Shown here: positions 1-23,805 of the stretch, piece by piece
Layout: each line of letters starts with the position of its first letter
Position numbering within the stretch: position 1 is the stretch's first letter
Assembly: GCA_947471745.1 (NCBI GenBank)
Contig: CANJKZ010000542.1
Span: 72,001 to 136,000, forward strand
Reading direction: 5' to 3'
Source: Closterium sp. Naga37s-1
Lineage: Eukaryota > Streptophyta > Zygnematophyceae > Desmidiales > Closteriaceae
Length of the DNA stretch: 64,000 nt
Position numbers and translations under genes: made by a program
The notes under the pieces: model-generated
Told to the model about the DNA's origin: nothing
Database searches by the model: none
The model's input: the letters and a program-made list of their open reading frames with translations, nothing else

Positions 1-635
1 CCCTGTGACCCATCCTGAGCATGTAGGGCGGATTGGCACTTCCTACGGTACACCTGTTCACATGGGGTTAGATATTAAGTATTCATCATGTAACGTATAA
101 GTTCACAAAGAGCCATATCAGGAGAACAACTTGCCATCCCCGTTACTGGAGCAGAACGTTCCAGCATTAGTGAGATCTGTCGCAACGGTCGTAGACTGTC
201 GCCACGGCACCCTCAACCCCACGCCGCCTCGCCGTGTGCGACACACATGGGCCACTAGTTTTCCACGAAATAAACCCTGAACCCTGAACCCGTCAGGCTC
301 TTCTTGGGAACTCATTCCCTTCTCGGGCGAATCTCTCACAGATGGTTGCACATCACAGCATGGATGCCTGACACCCGTGAGTCCGTGACCCATCCCATCC
401 CACACCATCCCGTCCATCCCCCAAGAACCATCACTTCTGAGTCTTCCCCCACCGCAACCTCACAGAATAAATTCCTCGAGAATTCCGCAGTTGCGCTCTC
501 TTTGCCTTGGCAAGCTCGAGGCCAGCACGCGTTGCATCTCTGCTCCTGCGAGATTCTAGCCCGCTCTAGCCTCGTCTGCCCGTGCGCGGGTCCGCAACTT
601 TCGTCTGCTCCGCGTGTTTCGTGCATATCGCCGCC
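1..635. other. Upstream flank and 5' UTR of the importin gene
   Basis: I see no convincing gene here. Reading frames of about 100 codons exist on both strands but show no domain and mix of codons typical of noise. The last few hundred bases must hold the promoter and leader of the gene starting at 636; no TATA-like box stands out. Confidence 0.5.
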
Positions 636-12795
<12,160 letters not shown>

Positions 12796-13807
12796 AGGAG
12801 GGTCTGAGGGGTTGCAGTCCCACGTGCTGCTGGTTTGGGGTGTGCCTGTGAGGCTGCTTTGGGGTGTGCCTGTGAGGCTGCTTTGGGGTGTGCCTGTGAG
12901 GGGATGAGGTCGACACACGTGGCAGCGGCTACTGGAAGGCTGCTTGAAAGGCGGCTGGGGGTAAAGGAATCCCGAGACACACAGGTGGCGTGCGTGTGGC
13001 CCTTGTAGGCGTGGGGGCACGGCTGCTGTGAGCAGCTGAGGAGAGAGAGCGTTGGCGACATCTGAGCAGCCCTAAACGTCATCTCAGCAGCCGTGGACGT
13101 CATTGGTTCCTGTGTTCCATTCCAATACGGCTGCTGAGCAGGTGTAACTGTTGGAGTGTGTGGAGTGTGGTTGAATGAGGCGATGATACCATTGCCGTTC
13201 ACAGACCATGCCGTTCTGCCACACACAAGCATGCAGCTGCTGTGACTGGCAGCTGCAGTTTTTCTGTTTCATGCGCCTCACCGGGAGACTGTTGTTTGTC
13301 TCGGGTGAGACTTTAGTAACAATATAGGCTATTCTTTATATTTGTGTGTAGAGCATGTAGCAAACGCTGTGTAGTGTAGTGAATGTTGGTAGAGTGAGCA
13401 TAAAGATGTCTTTATGTGGCTGCTATTATAGTAAAACAGTTTGGTAGTAGAATAAAGTGTTAGTTCTCTTTACCAATTTCCATACGAGTATGCTCAAATC
13501 TCCACTGCTCCTGCTTGTGGTGTGACATTCCTGGCAGAGCCTTCACTCAGTCAGTCGGAACACAAAAACCCAAACAGAGGCCAGACCCAGGGGATTACAT
13601 TGCACATATCGAGCACATGTACAGGGTGAATGGGCGAGGTGCACGTGTTTGCAATGCACTTGTTTGCGATGCCGTTTAAAGGGCCAGCTGCTACTTCATG
13701 TATTTGTTGAGGAAGCGGAGGTGGAAGTCGCTGCGAATGGTGGTGTGGTAGGTGACCCTGTAACTTCAGGTTGAAAAGAGAAGCATCCACCAGTGCAAGC
13801 AAGCGCG
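12796..13807. other. Importin 3' UTR and convergent intergenic region
   Basis: Holds a 24-bp repeat (about three copies, 12835-12900), an AATAAA at 13451 that could serve polyadenylation, and the CWC15 last-exon echo. No further gene is seen. Confidence 0.6.
13690..13747 (-). repeat. Exon echo: end of CWC15 last exon, placed downstream of it
   Basis: Matches 13808-13865 (TTCATGTATTTGTTGAGGAA) with small changes; the stop triplet TAA is changed to TAG. It lies in the CWC15 3' flank. Confidence 0.88.
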
Positions 13808-15358
13808 TTACTTCATGTATTTGTTGAGGAAGCGGCGGTGGAAGTCGCTGCGAATGGTGTCGTTGATGAACCGCTTGGTGGGCTTCTGCTCGTCCTTGGC
13901 CTGGTTGCGGAACACCACGTCGTCGTCCCACCTGGTGCGGGGGAGAGCATGGCAAGCAAGGGCAGTGAGGATGAATGACAGGAGGCAGCGGATGACCACG
14001 GATACGGATGAATTGCATGCAAGCAAGAAGGCTTGTGCAGCCATGCTGCCATGCTGCCTCGCCCACACCCTTTTCGCTCACACCCCTGTCGCCCACACAC
14101 CCCTGGCCCGTCCTCACCTGCGCTTGACAGCAAAGGCAGAGCCCCCAGCAGCCATGATGGGGTTGCCGCGTGCCATCTCCTTCTCTCTCGCCTTCGCCTC
14201 CTGCTCCGCCTGCTCCTTCTCCTGCTCACATGCACCGCATGGGGGTGCAGAGGGCGGGCAGCAGGGCGGAGAGGCGAACCAGAGATGGACAAAACAGGCT
14301 TGACACATTCAATGCAAGCGCGAGAAGCCCATGGGTGTGCATTCAAGTGCACCCTTCGTGAACTCTGAAAACGATTCATGGCAGGGCATGGCATGCAGTG
14401 CGGACACACATGTGCAGCACACACAACCACATAGGCGGCCGCATGGGACGCCACATACCTTGCGCAGCTTCTCCTCCGCTCGCTCCTTCTTGATTCTCTC
14501 CAGCTCAGCAAGCAGCTCCATGGTGTCATCCTCGTCATCGTCCTCGTCATCATCGTCCTCATCCTCGTCATCACCCCCGCCGCCCCGCCTGTCCTCTCCA
14601 TCGGAGTCGTCTGCATCCGCTGCTCGGGGTATCAACCGCTCCTCCACCTCCTTCCGCCCTCCCAACGCCCCGCCTGCACCTATGCACCCACGCAGCATGC
14701 ATCATGCACACGAAGAACAGTCAGCAACTACGCAAGCACGCGGAACGCACACGCAAGGATCGCCGCCCACCAAACCGCGCTGCTGCGAACAAGCTCGCGG
14801 CCATTACCTGGTAACAGCAACCCGGTGGTTCGTTTGCGGTCGTCGGTGCGCAGCTGCTGCTCCTTGTCCTTAGCGGCGAAGTGCCGCCTCTCGCGCTCCT
14901 CCAGCTCCCCCCGCAGGTCCCGCCGCTTCACCTCCTCCTTCGTCACCTGCCCCTCCCTCCTGCTCCACCGCACGCCACCACGCGGCCGCGTGCCATGTAC
15001 CAACACACGCCATATTTGGACACAAACGATTGATTAACGGATATGAAGCGAGCTGCCTGACGGTATCTTTTACAGGGTACCTAGTATCACAATATAAATC
15101 GCCTATTTGAGGTTCCGACGCGCGTCTAATAAGCGACTCGTGAGCGTCGTGACGTCTCAACCGGAATGATGCTGGCTTGGCCTCAGCATGCTAGAGCTTG
15201 AATTAGAGACGTCTCTAAGTCCCGCACCTGGGTTTCAGGCTCTCGTGGCTGGCGACGTCTCTAGCGGAGTACTTCTGGCTCGGCCCGAATATGCGCGACC
15301 CGCCCTGCTCCTCGCCTCCCTTGGCCGGCGCCCATGTCGGCCGCGCTGCCGTCGTCAT
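13808..15358 (-). CDS. CWC15: Spliceosome-associated protein CWC15
   Basis: Component of the PRP19/CDC5L-associated spliceosome, nuclear. Five exons on the minus strand: 15228-15358, 14808-14959, 14459-14673, 14118-14221, 13808-13931; phases agree and give 241 residues, the usual size. The N-terminus starts [15 protein letters not shown], the plant signature, followed by [12 protein letters not shown] and LKPRREGQ, then [15 protein letters not shown]. The middle is an Asp/Glu-rich run leading into [17 protein letters not shown], and the C-terminus is the invariant [14 protein letters not shown] and [15 protein letters not shown]. The start codon is fixed by homology. Convergent with the importin gene. 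The end of its last exon is echoed downstream. Confidence 0.96.
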
Positions 15359-16101
15359 CGCGGCTTGTACGACGCTCGCGACTTCTACTAAAACGAAGCT
15401 TGCGACTTAAACAACGCCCTTGCGACAAAGATCACGTTCGCAAATTACGCGGCGCTGGCGAGAGACGTGTTACTATGTCCGAACCGCGTAAAACGATCGA
15501 CACCCAAGCAAGAACTGAACAGGGTGAAGGCTGCAGCTGAGAACCTAGCAGCTTCAAGAACCACACTACCCTTGGCCGTGTCGCGCTGGAAGCTGCGTGT
15601 GCGAGTTTGCAGGGCTTGTCAGTTCCGTCGGCTTTTATGGCTTCTCTCTCCCTCCTTCCCCCCTCACCTCGCCACCAGCCTCCTCGGAAAACCTAGAAAT
15701 GGGCTCGTGAGTGTGAACTGGGATATGGACTGGCCTCTATAGCGAGTAGTAGCACTCGCAAACAAAGATGTACCAACATGATGTACCAACAAAGATGTAC
15801 CAACAAGGATTATTCTGGTGGTATAATAATACCAACATTGACATTATTGGAGTCCATATTATAGACTTGATGCATCCAGACAATACGCCAAAAGGGTATT
15901 TGCCTCTATTGTTTGCAGCCATACCTCAAATATCCCTTTGATACTAAGCATTTGCCTCTATCCAACATTCCAGTCTACTCCCAACTACTTTCTCTTGTGT
16001 TGCTTAGAGCCAACAACACCAAGTAAAGCACCAATTAAACCACGTCTGCCAGTTCAGAAGCATTCCAAGCCGAAATCACCTCATCCGTACCGCTCGGCAC
16101 C
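15359..16101. other. Intergenic, CWC15 promoter side
   Basis: Between the start of CWC15 and the stop of the next minus-strand gene. It must carry the CWC15 promoter. Near 15770-15830 a short ATGTACCAACA word recurs about four times (ATGTACCAACAAAGATGTAC). No gene recognised. Confidence 0.5.
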
Positions 16102-19100
16102 TCACCGCACCTCCTCGACGGCCACGCACACGAGCCTGTGGCCAAGCTTCCAGTCCATGTGCTGATGCTCCACACAGCAATAGAAGGCCCGGTGGCACCT
16201 CTCACACGCCACCTCCGCCTTGCTCGACCCACACGCCTGACACGCCTTGCGCCCCGCGAAATCAGGGGGAGGTAGATTCAGGGGAGGCACGGATTGCGCT
16301 AGTATCGGCCCTGCTACTACTCCCCGTGTCCCCCCTCCTCCTGCTCCGCCACCCCTGGATCCACCCCCCCTGCTACTGCTGCTGACGCTGCTGCCGAAGC
16401 TCGAGCTGCTTGTGATTGGCCGAGGGCTGCGGTGGGGGCTGCTGCCACGGTGCGGTGACCTGGCGGTCTGATGGTGTCGGTGCTGCTGATGTGGCAGCTG
16501 ATGTGGCGTGTGCGAGTGGTGGGGGCTGGTGGAGGAGGGGCGGGTGAGGGAGAAGGACTTGGAGCGTTGGAGGGGGGCGAGGGGAGAGGGGGAGGCGAGG
16601 GCGGGGGCGGGGTGGGTGGTGACAGCGACAGGGTCGAGGTGGTTGGATGGCGGGGTGAGAGTCGCTGATGCCAGGTGCTTCTCCAAAGCTGCTCTGCAGG
16701 CGTTGAGAGGGAAATTGCTGTAGGGTGGAACAAGGTGGGGAGGGGAGGGGAGGATGGGAAGAGCGAGGAGTGAAGACGGGTGGGAATGGGATGGTAGTAG
16801 ATTCGATCAATGAGAATGATGTCAAATGAGCGCATGGCTCTGGCCATTGCAGAAAAAACAGCAGGCAAGCACACATCAGGCACTCACGTGGGGTCAAACG
16901 AGCCAAGGCACTCACGTGGGGTCAAACGAGTCAAGGCACTCACGTGGGGTCAAACGAGTCAAGGTGGCTCTTATTAGCGGCCCGTAGCACCCGTGTGCAC
17001 GCGGCATCGCGCTTGCTGCCATGGCTGCTGCGCACTCTCTCCAGCAGCCGCAGGTAGCCCCCCATTCCTCCCACGTCCTCCGGGGGACATGCCCCCCACC
17101 CATCCACCACCTCCGCTCTCAGCTGTGTGCCGCCATCCAGGAGAAGAGCAGGATGAAGGGAGAGAAAGGAAAGGGGAGGGGGCGGCGGGGGGAGTGCGAG
17201 GAGGGTCAGCAGTGGCACGAGCAAACCAACACGCTTGACAGGCATTGCACGCACATGAGGTTGCGAGGATGTAAAAGAATATAATCCTAGGCCAGGTAAA
17301 ATTGACTCAAAGTACAAACAGCAAAAATAGGAATTCCAGAGATAAATCAATCAGAGGGAAGGGGAAGGGCACTGACAGGGCGGTGTGGCGGGCCGGGTGT
17401 GGCGTGCAGCAGCACGATCTCATGCTCCCAGCGGTCTGTGAGGTCATACACATACGCCATACGGTCTCCCTCCTGTGGGATGGGGCAAGGTGTGGATGGT
17501 GCAGGAATGGGTGGTGCAGGCATGGCATGGAACAGGAAATGGGGAATGCGAGCTCCATATACAATTGCACCAGCATCTGACAATAGCAGTTGCACCATGT
17601 AAGCAAAATCGCCCCCCCCTTTCTGCCAGCCCCTCGTGCTCACCTTGACGAGCATCTCCCCCAGCAGCACACAGTTGTCGTCCGCCAAGCCCTGCCCCAG
17701 CATGCGCGCCAGGGCGAAGTCAGGTGCGGCAGACAGGGTCGGCCCGAACCACACGCCAGGGCACGGGCCTGAGGAGGACCGGAACTTGTAGGCGTGATGA
17801 TCCCTGTGGAGGGGGGGGATGGGCATGGGCATGAGAGGATGGGGTTGGTAATGGGTATGGGGGATGGACTGGGATTGAGCAACAATGGGCAATAGGAAAT
17901 GATGATCAAGTCACGATGTGTTTCTGTGCTCCCCAGTACGCACCTAAACACCTGAGGCCGCAACTGAGCACCTGAGGACGCACCTGAGGCTGAGCACCTG
18001 AGAACGCACCTGAACCTGGGGACGCACCTGAACCTGGGGACGCACCTGAACCTGGGGACGCACCTGAATCTGGGGACGCACCTGAACCTGGGGACGCACC
18101 TGGCCCAGCCCATGGAGAGGCGCAGCACGTGCTTGTGGAACTGGCGGAGCGTCATGTGCCCCGACACCTCCATTCGCCTGATGGCGCAGTGCCACGGGGT
18201 GGGACGGGATGGGGTGGGGCCGGGTGGGGTGGCGTGGGGTGGGGTGGGGTGGGGTGAGATGGGATGGCACTGATGGGATGATATGGCCGAACATGGAATG
18301 TAGCGTCATGTGCCTGGCACCTCGCTCGCCTGATGCGTGCATGGCGTGGCATGACATGGGATGCCATGGGATGGGATTGGATTGCATGTGAGCAACGAGG
18401 GGAGGAGGACAGCATCAACTTGGGATGACCACGCTTCACTTGTGATTATAAAAAATGAAGCAGCCATCATCAAACCCTGCCTCTCCCCCTTCTCACCTCC
18501 AGATGGGCGGGTCGATTTGTCTCATTCGCACGTGCAGCATCAGGGACTGCGCCACCCCTGCGCCCATCTGGTCCGCCTGCTGCGCCCTCACGCGCCGCAT
18601 CGCCGCCATTGCACCCGCCGCCGCCATCTCTGCTTTCGTCTTCAGCCGGTTCTCACGCTGCAAAAAACGAGCAAGGGGGCGAGGCGGATGCGGAAGAGAA
18701 CAGGAATGGGTGGATAAGGACGGGATTCTCTAGGCATTATTCAAGTAAGTAAGGCCTTTTGACAAGATGTCGTTCCAGTTGGTGCATGTTGCTCTCACCC
18801 GTCGTTCAAACTCGAGCTTAAGAATCTTGATGTTGATTGGTCCCAAAGGCGCCTCGAACGGCGCCTCCTCTTTCGCCTTGAACCGCACGTTCGCGTCGTG
18901 ATGCTCCGTGCTGACGTCAGCGGATCCCAGCGCCAGCTGCCGCTCGTCCCACGCGCTGAAGCCTCCGCCCGCGCCCGCGCCGCCCTCTCCCCCCGCCATT
19001 CCCCCGCCTGGCGGAGAGTACTGCGCGGGGAGGGTGTTGCAGCGGCTCATCACGACCATTCCCCCCGCCGCGCCCAGCTTCTCCCCTTCCCCGTGCGCGC

Positions 19101-22100
19101 TCGACCGCGCGCCTTGGCGGAACGCGGCGGCGGACGCGGAGCGCACGATGGGCATGAGCGGCGTGCCGGGCGTGCGCAGGGAGGAGGAGGAGGAGCAAGC
19201 GGAGAGGGGACGAGGGGAGGAGTGCGGCGGGGGGGAGGGGGAGGAGGAGGCGGAAGTTCCGCGCCCAGGGGAAGGGGAAGAGCCCCAGGGGAGCGCAAGA
19301 ATGGGCGCGGCGGAAGGGGGCGCGGGGAGAGCTAGGAGCGGGGAGCCGGGCGGGATGGGGTGGGCGAGGGGAAGGGAGCGCGCAGGGGCGCGCGGGGGCG
19401 GCGGACGGCGCACTTTGGGCGCAGCGATGGTGGCCTCGTAGACCGCTCCGAACATGGTCGTGCTGCAGGGAGCAGCGGGGAGTGGGGGAAGGAGAGGGGG
19501 AAAAAGGGGCTGGGTTGTTTGTGAGCGGGAAGACGCATTTACCGAGTTCCTCGCGGTGCACCCAGCACATCTCCCCAGCTCCCGCAATCCCCTCGCGCAA
19601 CACTCACATGCCCCCTCGCGCAACACTCACATGCCCCCTCGCGCAACACTCACATGCCCCCTCGCGCAACACTCACATGCCCCCTCGCGCAACACTCACA
19701 TGCCCCCTCGCGCAACACTCACATGCCCCCTCGCGCAACACTCACATGCCCCCTCGCGCAACACTCACATGCCCCCTCGCGCAACACTCACATGCCCCCT
19801 CGCGCAACACTCACATGCCCCATCGCGCTTCACTCACATGCCCCATCGCGCTTCACTCACATGGGCGTGCCCCCTCGCGCTTCACTCACATGGGCGTGCC
19901 GCAGAAGCCGCCCCTCACATGGGCGTGCCCCCTCGCGCTTCACTCACATGGGCGTGCCGCAAAAGCCGCCGCCCACGAAGACGGCGCCGTCGTTGCGCTG
20001 CACGAGCCAGAAGTGCGCGCCGGCGCGGAAGTCGTCGCCCTTGGCGGCGAGCGGCGACCAGATGCCCAGGTCGTGGTGCCACAGCCACGCGTCGCCGTAG
20101 TACCGACACCCGTCGCGGTGAATCGCGCCTGATGGGGGGAACACAGAGAGGCAAGAGGACGAAAGGGGGAATGAGAAGGTGAATCGCGCTTGGGAGGGAC
20201 AAGAGCACCACAAGGCCCCACGAGAAGGCAGCGCCACACGGCTAGCGCCTTACCTTCGTAGTACCCGCCCACGCACAGCGTCGCCGCGTAATCCGGCAGC
20301 GACAAGAACGCTGCCTCCGACCGCGCCGCAGGCACGCGCGGCCCGAGCAGCGGCACGGGCTGCCATCGGCGCTCGCCCAGCAGGAGGCGATCGACGGTGG
20401 CGGTCGACTCGTCCATGATGAGCCCGGATCGCGGCACGAGCGTCTTGCGGCTTCCGAAGAACGACATGATCTCAACCGACTCGCTCCTGCCGCCCTCTCT
20501 GCAACTCGCCACGCCCGCGCACGTGCCCACGCCGCGGTCCTGATACGCCTTCGGGAGGTAGTCCCCCTGCCACGTGTCGCGCCGCCATTCGCCCGTCTCG
20601 AAGTCGAACTCGTACAGGTGCTGCCGGTTAGCGTGCCGCTCGAGCGGCGGCCGGCCGACAACGAAGCCGCCCCAAACAAGCAGCCGGCCGTCAACGACGC
20701 ACACGCTGTGCTGCACCAATCCCGGCGGCGCCTGGCCCCGCGTCGCCAATTCCTGTCCCGCCAAGCTCGCGGGATGCTCGTCGGAGCGCTGATCTGATTC
20801 GTCCTCGGTCGACCCGGCCGGCAGCCCCGGCGCGGCCGGCACGGGCTCCCAGTCCATGGTCACCAGATCGAGCCGCCACATATCGAAATCCGTCGAGTGG
20901 CCGCCGCCGCAGACGTACATGCAGTCGCCGTGGACCACGGCGCGGTGGCCGGCGCGCGCGGCGGGGCGCAGGCCGGGGATGTGGACGAGCAGCCACTCGG
21001 ACTTGTACGTATCGAAGATGTGGAGGTCGTTGGGCAGCAGGTTGTGGCTGCGGTCCGTGCCGCCGAACAGAATCACCTGCCCGCGCCACTCCACCGCCGA
21101 CATCTGCGCGCCAAGCGGCGGTTTGCCCTTGGCGGGAACTTTCTTCCACTGAATCGCCAGCTCTCGCTCGCCAATCAGCTGCCGTCGCACGCGCTCCACC
21201 TCCGTCGCCTCCTCCGTGGGAATCTCGCCGCTCGGCCGCTCGTCCAGCGCGCGCTGCACGGACGCCACGTGGCACGCGAGCGCGCCGCGAAGGTCGCCGC
21301 ATTCCTCGAGAACCTCCTCGATGTGCAGCAGCGTCTGGCCCGCGCAAAAGTCGGACGCCAGTGCCGCGTGGCAGTCGCGTATCGCCTCCTCGTTCCTGCG
21401 CGACGGGTGGGGGGTATCACATGGCCAAGAAGGGCATTTTGGGGGAGAGATGAAGTGCGCGATCTGCGCAAGTGGGCTGCCAAGAGTCGACGACAGTACC
21501 TTGTGCGACAGATCAAAGCGCTCTTAGCGGTATGACGGGGAAACAAGGAACGCGGCTGCGATCCGTATGGGCAGCAAATTAGCGCGGCAGTAGCAACACC
21601 ACGAGATGACGATCCATGCTGTGATTTGAGTTTATCTCATCCAAGTCGTGGCGCCTGATCTCCGGTCAGCCTCTTTAGGAGGTCGACCAGGAAATATTAA
21701 AAAGGGGGCTAGATGTTATTGTTCAGAGAGTTGTCGATCCATCTACGCGGAAACCCGCTGACTCGTCGCCGCGCGATGAACCAGCTCATTGGTTCTAGGA
21801 CCCATGTACGCGGTATCGGCGACGTGCACGGACCTGCTCAGGTAGCGGAAGCACATGGCGCGGTTGGCGAGGAGCACGGCCTGCAGCGACCGCTTCGTCG
21901 CGTCGTCGCGCCCCGCCTCGCGCAGCAGCGCCAGCATCGCCTCCCCGTAGCTCTCCGTCGCCGCCGCGTACTCCTTCCGCCGGTACAGCTCCTGCCCCTC
22001 CCGCCGCGCCTTCTCGTAGCTGCGCCCGCCGGTGAGCGACGGCCGTCGCGAGGATTGCATGGATCGCGCATCGTCGCAGAAGTCGCTGCTCGAGGAGCGC

Positions 22101-22657
22101 GCGACAAGATACTTGGAATGCTCAGCGGAGGAGCCTTTGGGGACAGCATCAGGCGCATCTGAACTGGACGGCTCCTCTTCCACACGATGCAGCTTCAGCC
22201 GAATTCCAGCCGCTACCTGCTGCCCAGAAATTCCTGCCGATGATTCGCATGGCGAAGTTGATGCAGCACCAGCTACGGCTGCTGCCACAAGACTTCGCTC
22301 GGCGTGCTCTAGTGATCGCTCTAGCGGCGCCGCTGCTAGATCCTGCGCGTATTGCACTCGCCTGCCGTCGTCGGTTTCGGGACAGTCATTCTGCGCGCGA
22401 TGACTATGTGGAACAGCGACTGCTGGCGCAGCTGTGGCTGTATGAATCTCTACTCCTGCGACCTGTCCACGTCCAGCTCTCGCGGCGCCATTCCTACCAT
22501 CGCCACGTGGATGTTCCGCGGCGGGCGCTGGGTGAGCGGCGAGATCTCCCACGGGATGCACGGTGGACTGCCTCTTGCTCCTGGTCGATTTCTGTTTGCC
22601 TAAGAGGCGAAGCGTGAAGCAGCTACTGCGCGGCTGACTCGTTGGACCTACCGCCAT
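16102..22657 (-). CDS. Multidomain protein: TPR, kelch, pRiA4b ORF-3-like domain, MYND zinc finger
   Basis: Ten exons joining in phase to about 1358 residues: 21834-22657, 20254-21395, 19948-20128, 18799-19462, 18497-18657, 18100-18177, 17644-17803, 17377-17472, 16944-17122, 16102-16693. After a low-complexity N-terminus comes a TPR region (EGQELYRRKEYAAATESYGE, LLANRAMCF), then kelch-type repeats (VILFGGTDRSHN, MYVCGGGHSTDFDMW, LLVWGGFVV, LCVGGYYEG, VFVGGGFCGT). A Pro/Ser/Ala-rich linker leads to a complete pRiA4b ORF-3-like domain: MRQIDPPIWRRMEV, MTLRQFHKHVL, MGWARDHHAYKF, VYDLTDRWEHEIVL, CPPEDVGGMGGY. The end is a MYND finger (CQACGSSKAEVACERC, FYCCVEHQHMDWKLGH). TPR, kelch and MYND are protein-binding modules; the function is unknown. 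The upstream GTG in the same frame is not needed; ATG 22657 has a good context. One gene rather than two is inferred from phase continuity across exons 3-5. Confidence 0.8.
16878..16961 (-). repeat. 28-bp repeat x3 of an exon end with donor
   Basis: The end of exon 9 of the kelch-MYND gene (GTTTGACCCCAC|gtgagtgcc on the minus strand) is repeated three times. The reading frame fits use of the most upstream donor (exon end 16944). Confidence 0.88.
17940..18105 (-). repeat. 18-bp array of splice-donor-like words
   Basis: On the minus strand the donor of exon 6 (CCAG|gtgcgtcc) is followed by about six 18-bp units that each repeat CAGgtgcgtcc or a close variant, then degrade. The unit looks seeded by the donor itself. 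Confidence 0.85.
19600..19947 (-). repeat. 23-bp minisatellite and echoes built on an exon 3 donor
   Basis: About ten 23-bp units run from 19600 to 19830; each contains CATgtgagtg on the minus strand, which is the donor of exon 3 of the kelch-MYND gene. Closer to the exon (19830-19945) longer units keep more exon sequence, including GGCACGCCCATgtgagtg. Confidence 0.88.
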
Positions 22658-23805
22658 GGATCCTCCCACTACCACAAAGAAGAATAATTTACGCCGGCTA
22701 TATCGTTCGTCACGGTTTACCTCTAAGATGCTTCCTACCTGCTAACAGCACAACTTGCAACAACGAGCCTCCGCATAGCCTACCAAGCGCTTCCTTGCTG
22801 CTGGTGGGAGAGGTCAATCTTCCATCATAACCGCTTGTATACTCGTTGCTGGCTTTCACGAATTCAACCAGGCCTGGGTGGGGACAACAAGAGGAGGTTG
22901 TGGTGTGGAAGCGATGGTATGGGATGGGAAGAGTGGTGAAGGGAGAGGCGAGGAATCAACGGGTGAATGGGCACAGTCGAATCTCCCACAGCCCACGGCC
23001 CAAGGCTCACAACTCATCGCCACTGCTCCCGAAATGTTCGACTCTCAAATTGTTCGCTTCGGGAATTGCCGTGGAGCCGCCCGCGCGTCGGAGGTGAGGG
23101 GTGCGAGCGAGCCATCGCAAATGGCGGCACATGTTGACCCATCCCTCGTTAGCAGAATTTGCGATAATGACGACCTTCTTTGCGAAAGATCCATGTGTTA
23201 CCAGCGACCACGTTCAGCACGTTTCCTCGTTTCAAGGCACCCAGAATCACAGAGCCTGACGAACCGCCAAGCATAGGAGACCACGTTGGCGGGACAATGA
23301 CGAGCATGACTTTTTTACCCTGCCGCTCAAACATAACCATTTGTCCTTGCATATGCTACACTTACAATGTAAGGTTAATGTATATATATTGTACATCATA
23401 TAGATTTCCTTGATAAAAGCCAGAGCCATAAATTAAACAAAACATAATTAAATTCAGCTGTATGTCAGGATTTAAATTACTAAAAATGACTTTCTTCCAC
23501 ATGGAATTCTAATCTAGACTACCAGTTACCATAATAACTATGTATGTACCGTGAGCAAAGTATATGAAAATCCGGCAAAGGCAGCAACAAGAGGCAGGAA
23601 TTCGTGTGAATGCCGAACACAAGACAAAGAGCTTGTGCCGAGTATGCCGAAGTTCCAGTTCACACTTCCACCGTCTTCAACGTCCGGCTGTCGTCCCGCG
23701 TGTCTACCTTCGTGCTTCCGCCGTTCGTCGTCTGTCCCATCGACTCGGCCCTTCGTCTCCTCTGACCCTGCCGTCCAAAGTCTAACTCTCCGCGCCTGCC
23801 GTAAC
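22658..23805. other. Divergent intergenic region
   Basis: Lies between the starts of the kelch-MYND gene and the glycosyltransferase, so both promoters should be here. 23380-23520 is AT-rich. A minus-strand frame at 23149-23340 (MVMFERQGKKVMLV to RHYRKFC) is open for about 63 codons but I cannot match it to a family. Confidence 0.45.

Noticed and set aside
18917..19603. Long open frames on the + strand and alternative minus frame in the kelch-MYND gene
   Set aside because: High GC keeps several frames open; only the frame encoding ATIAAPKVRR to LKLEFERR joins in phase with both neighbours.
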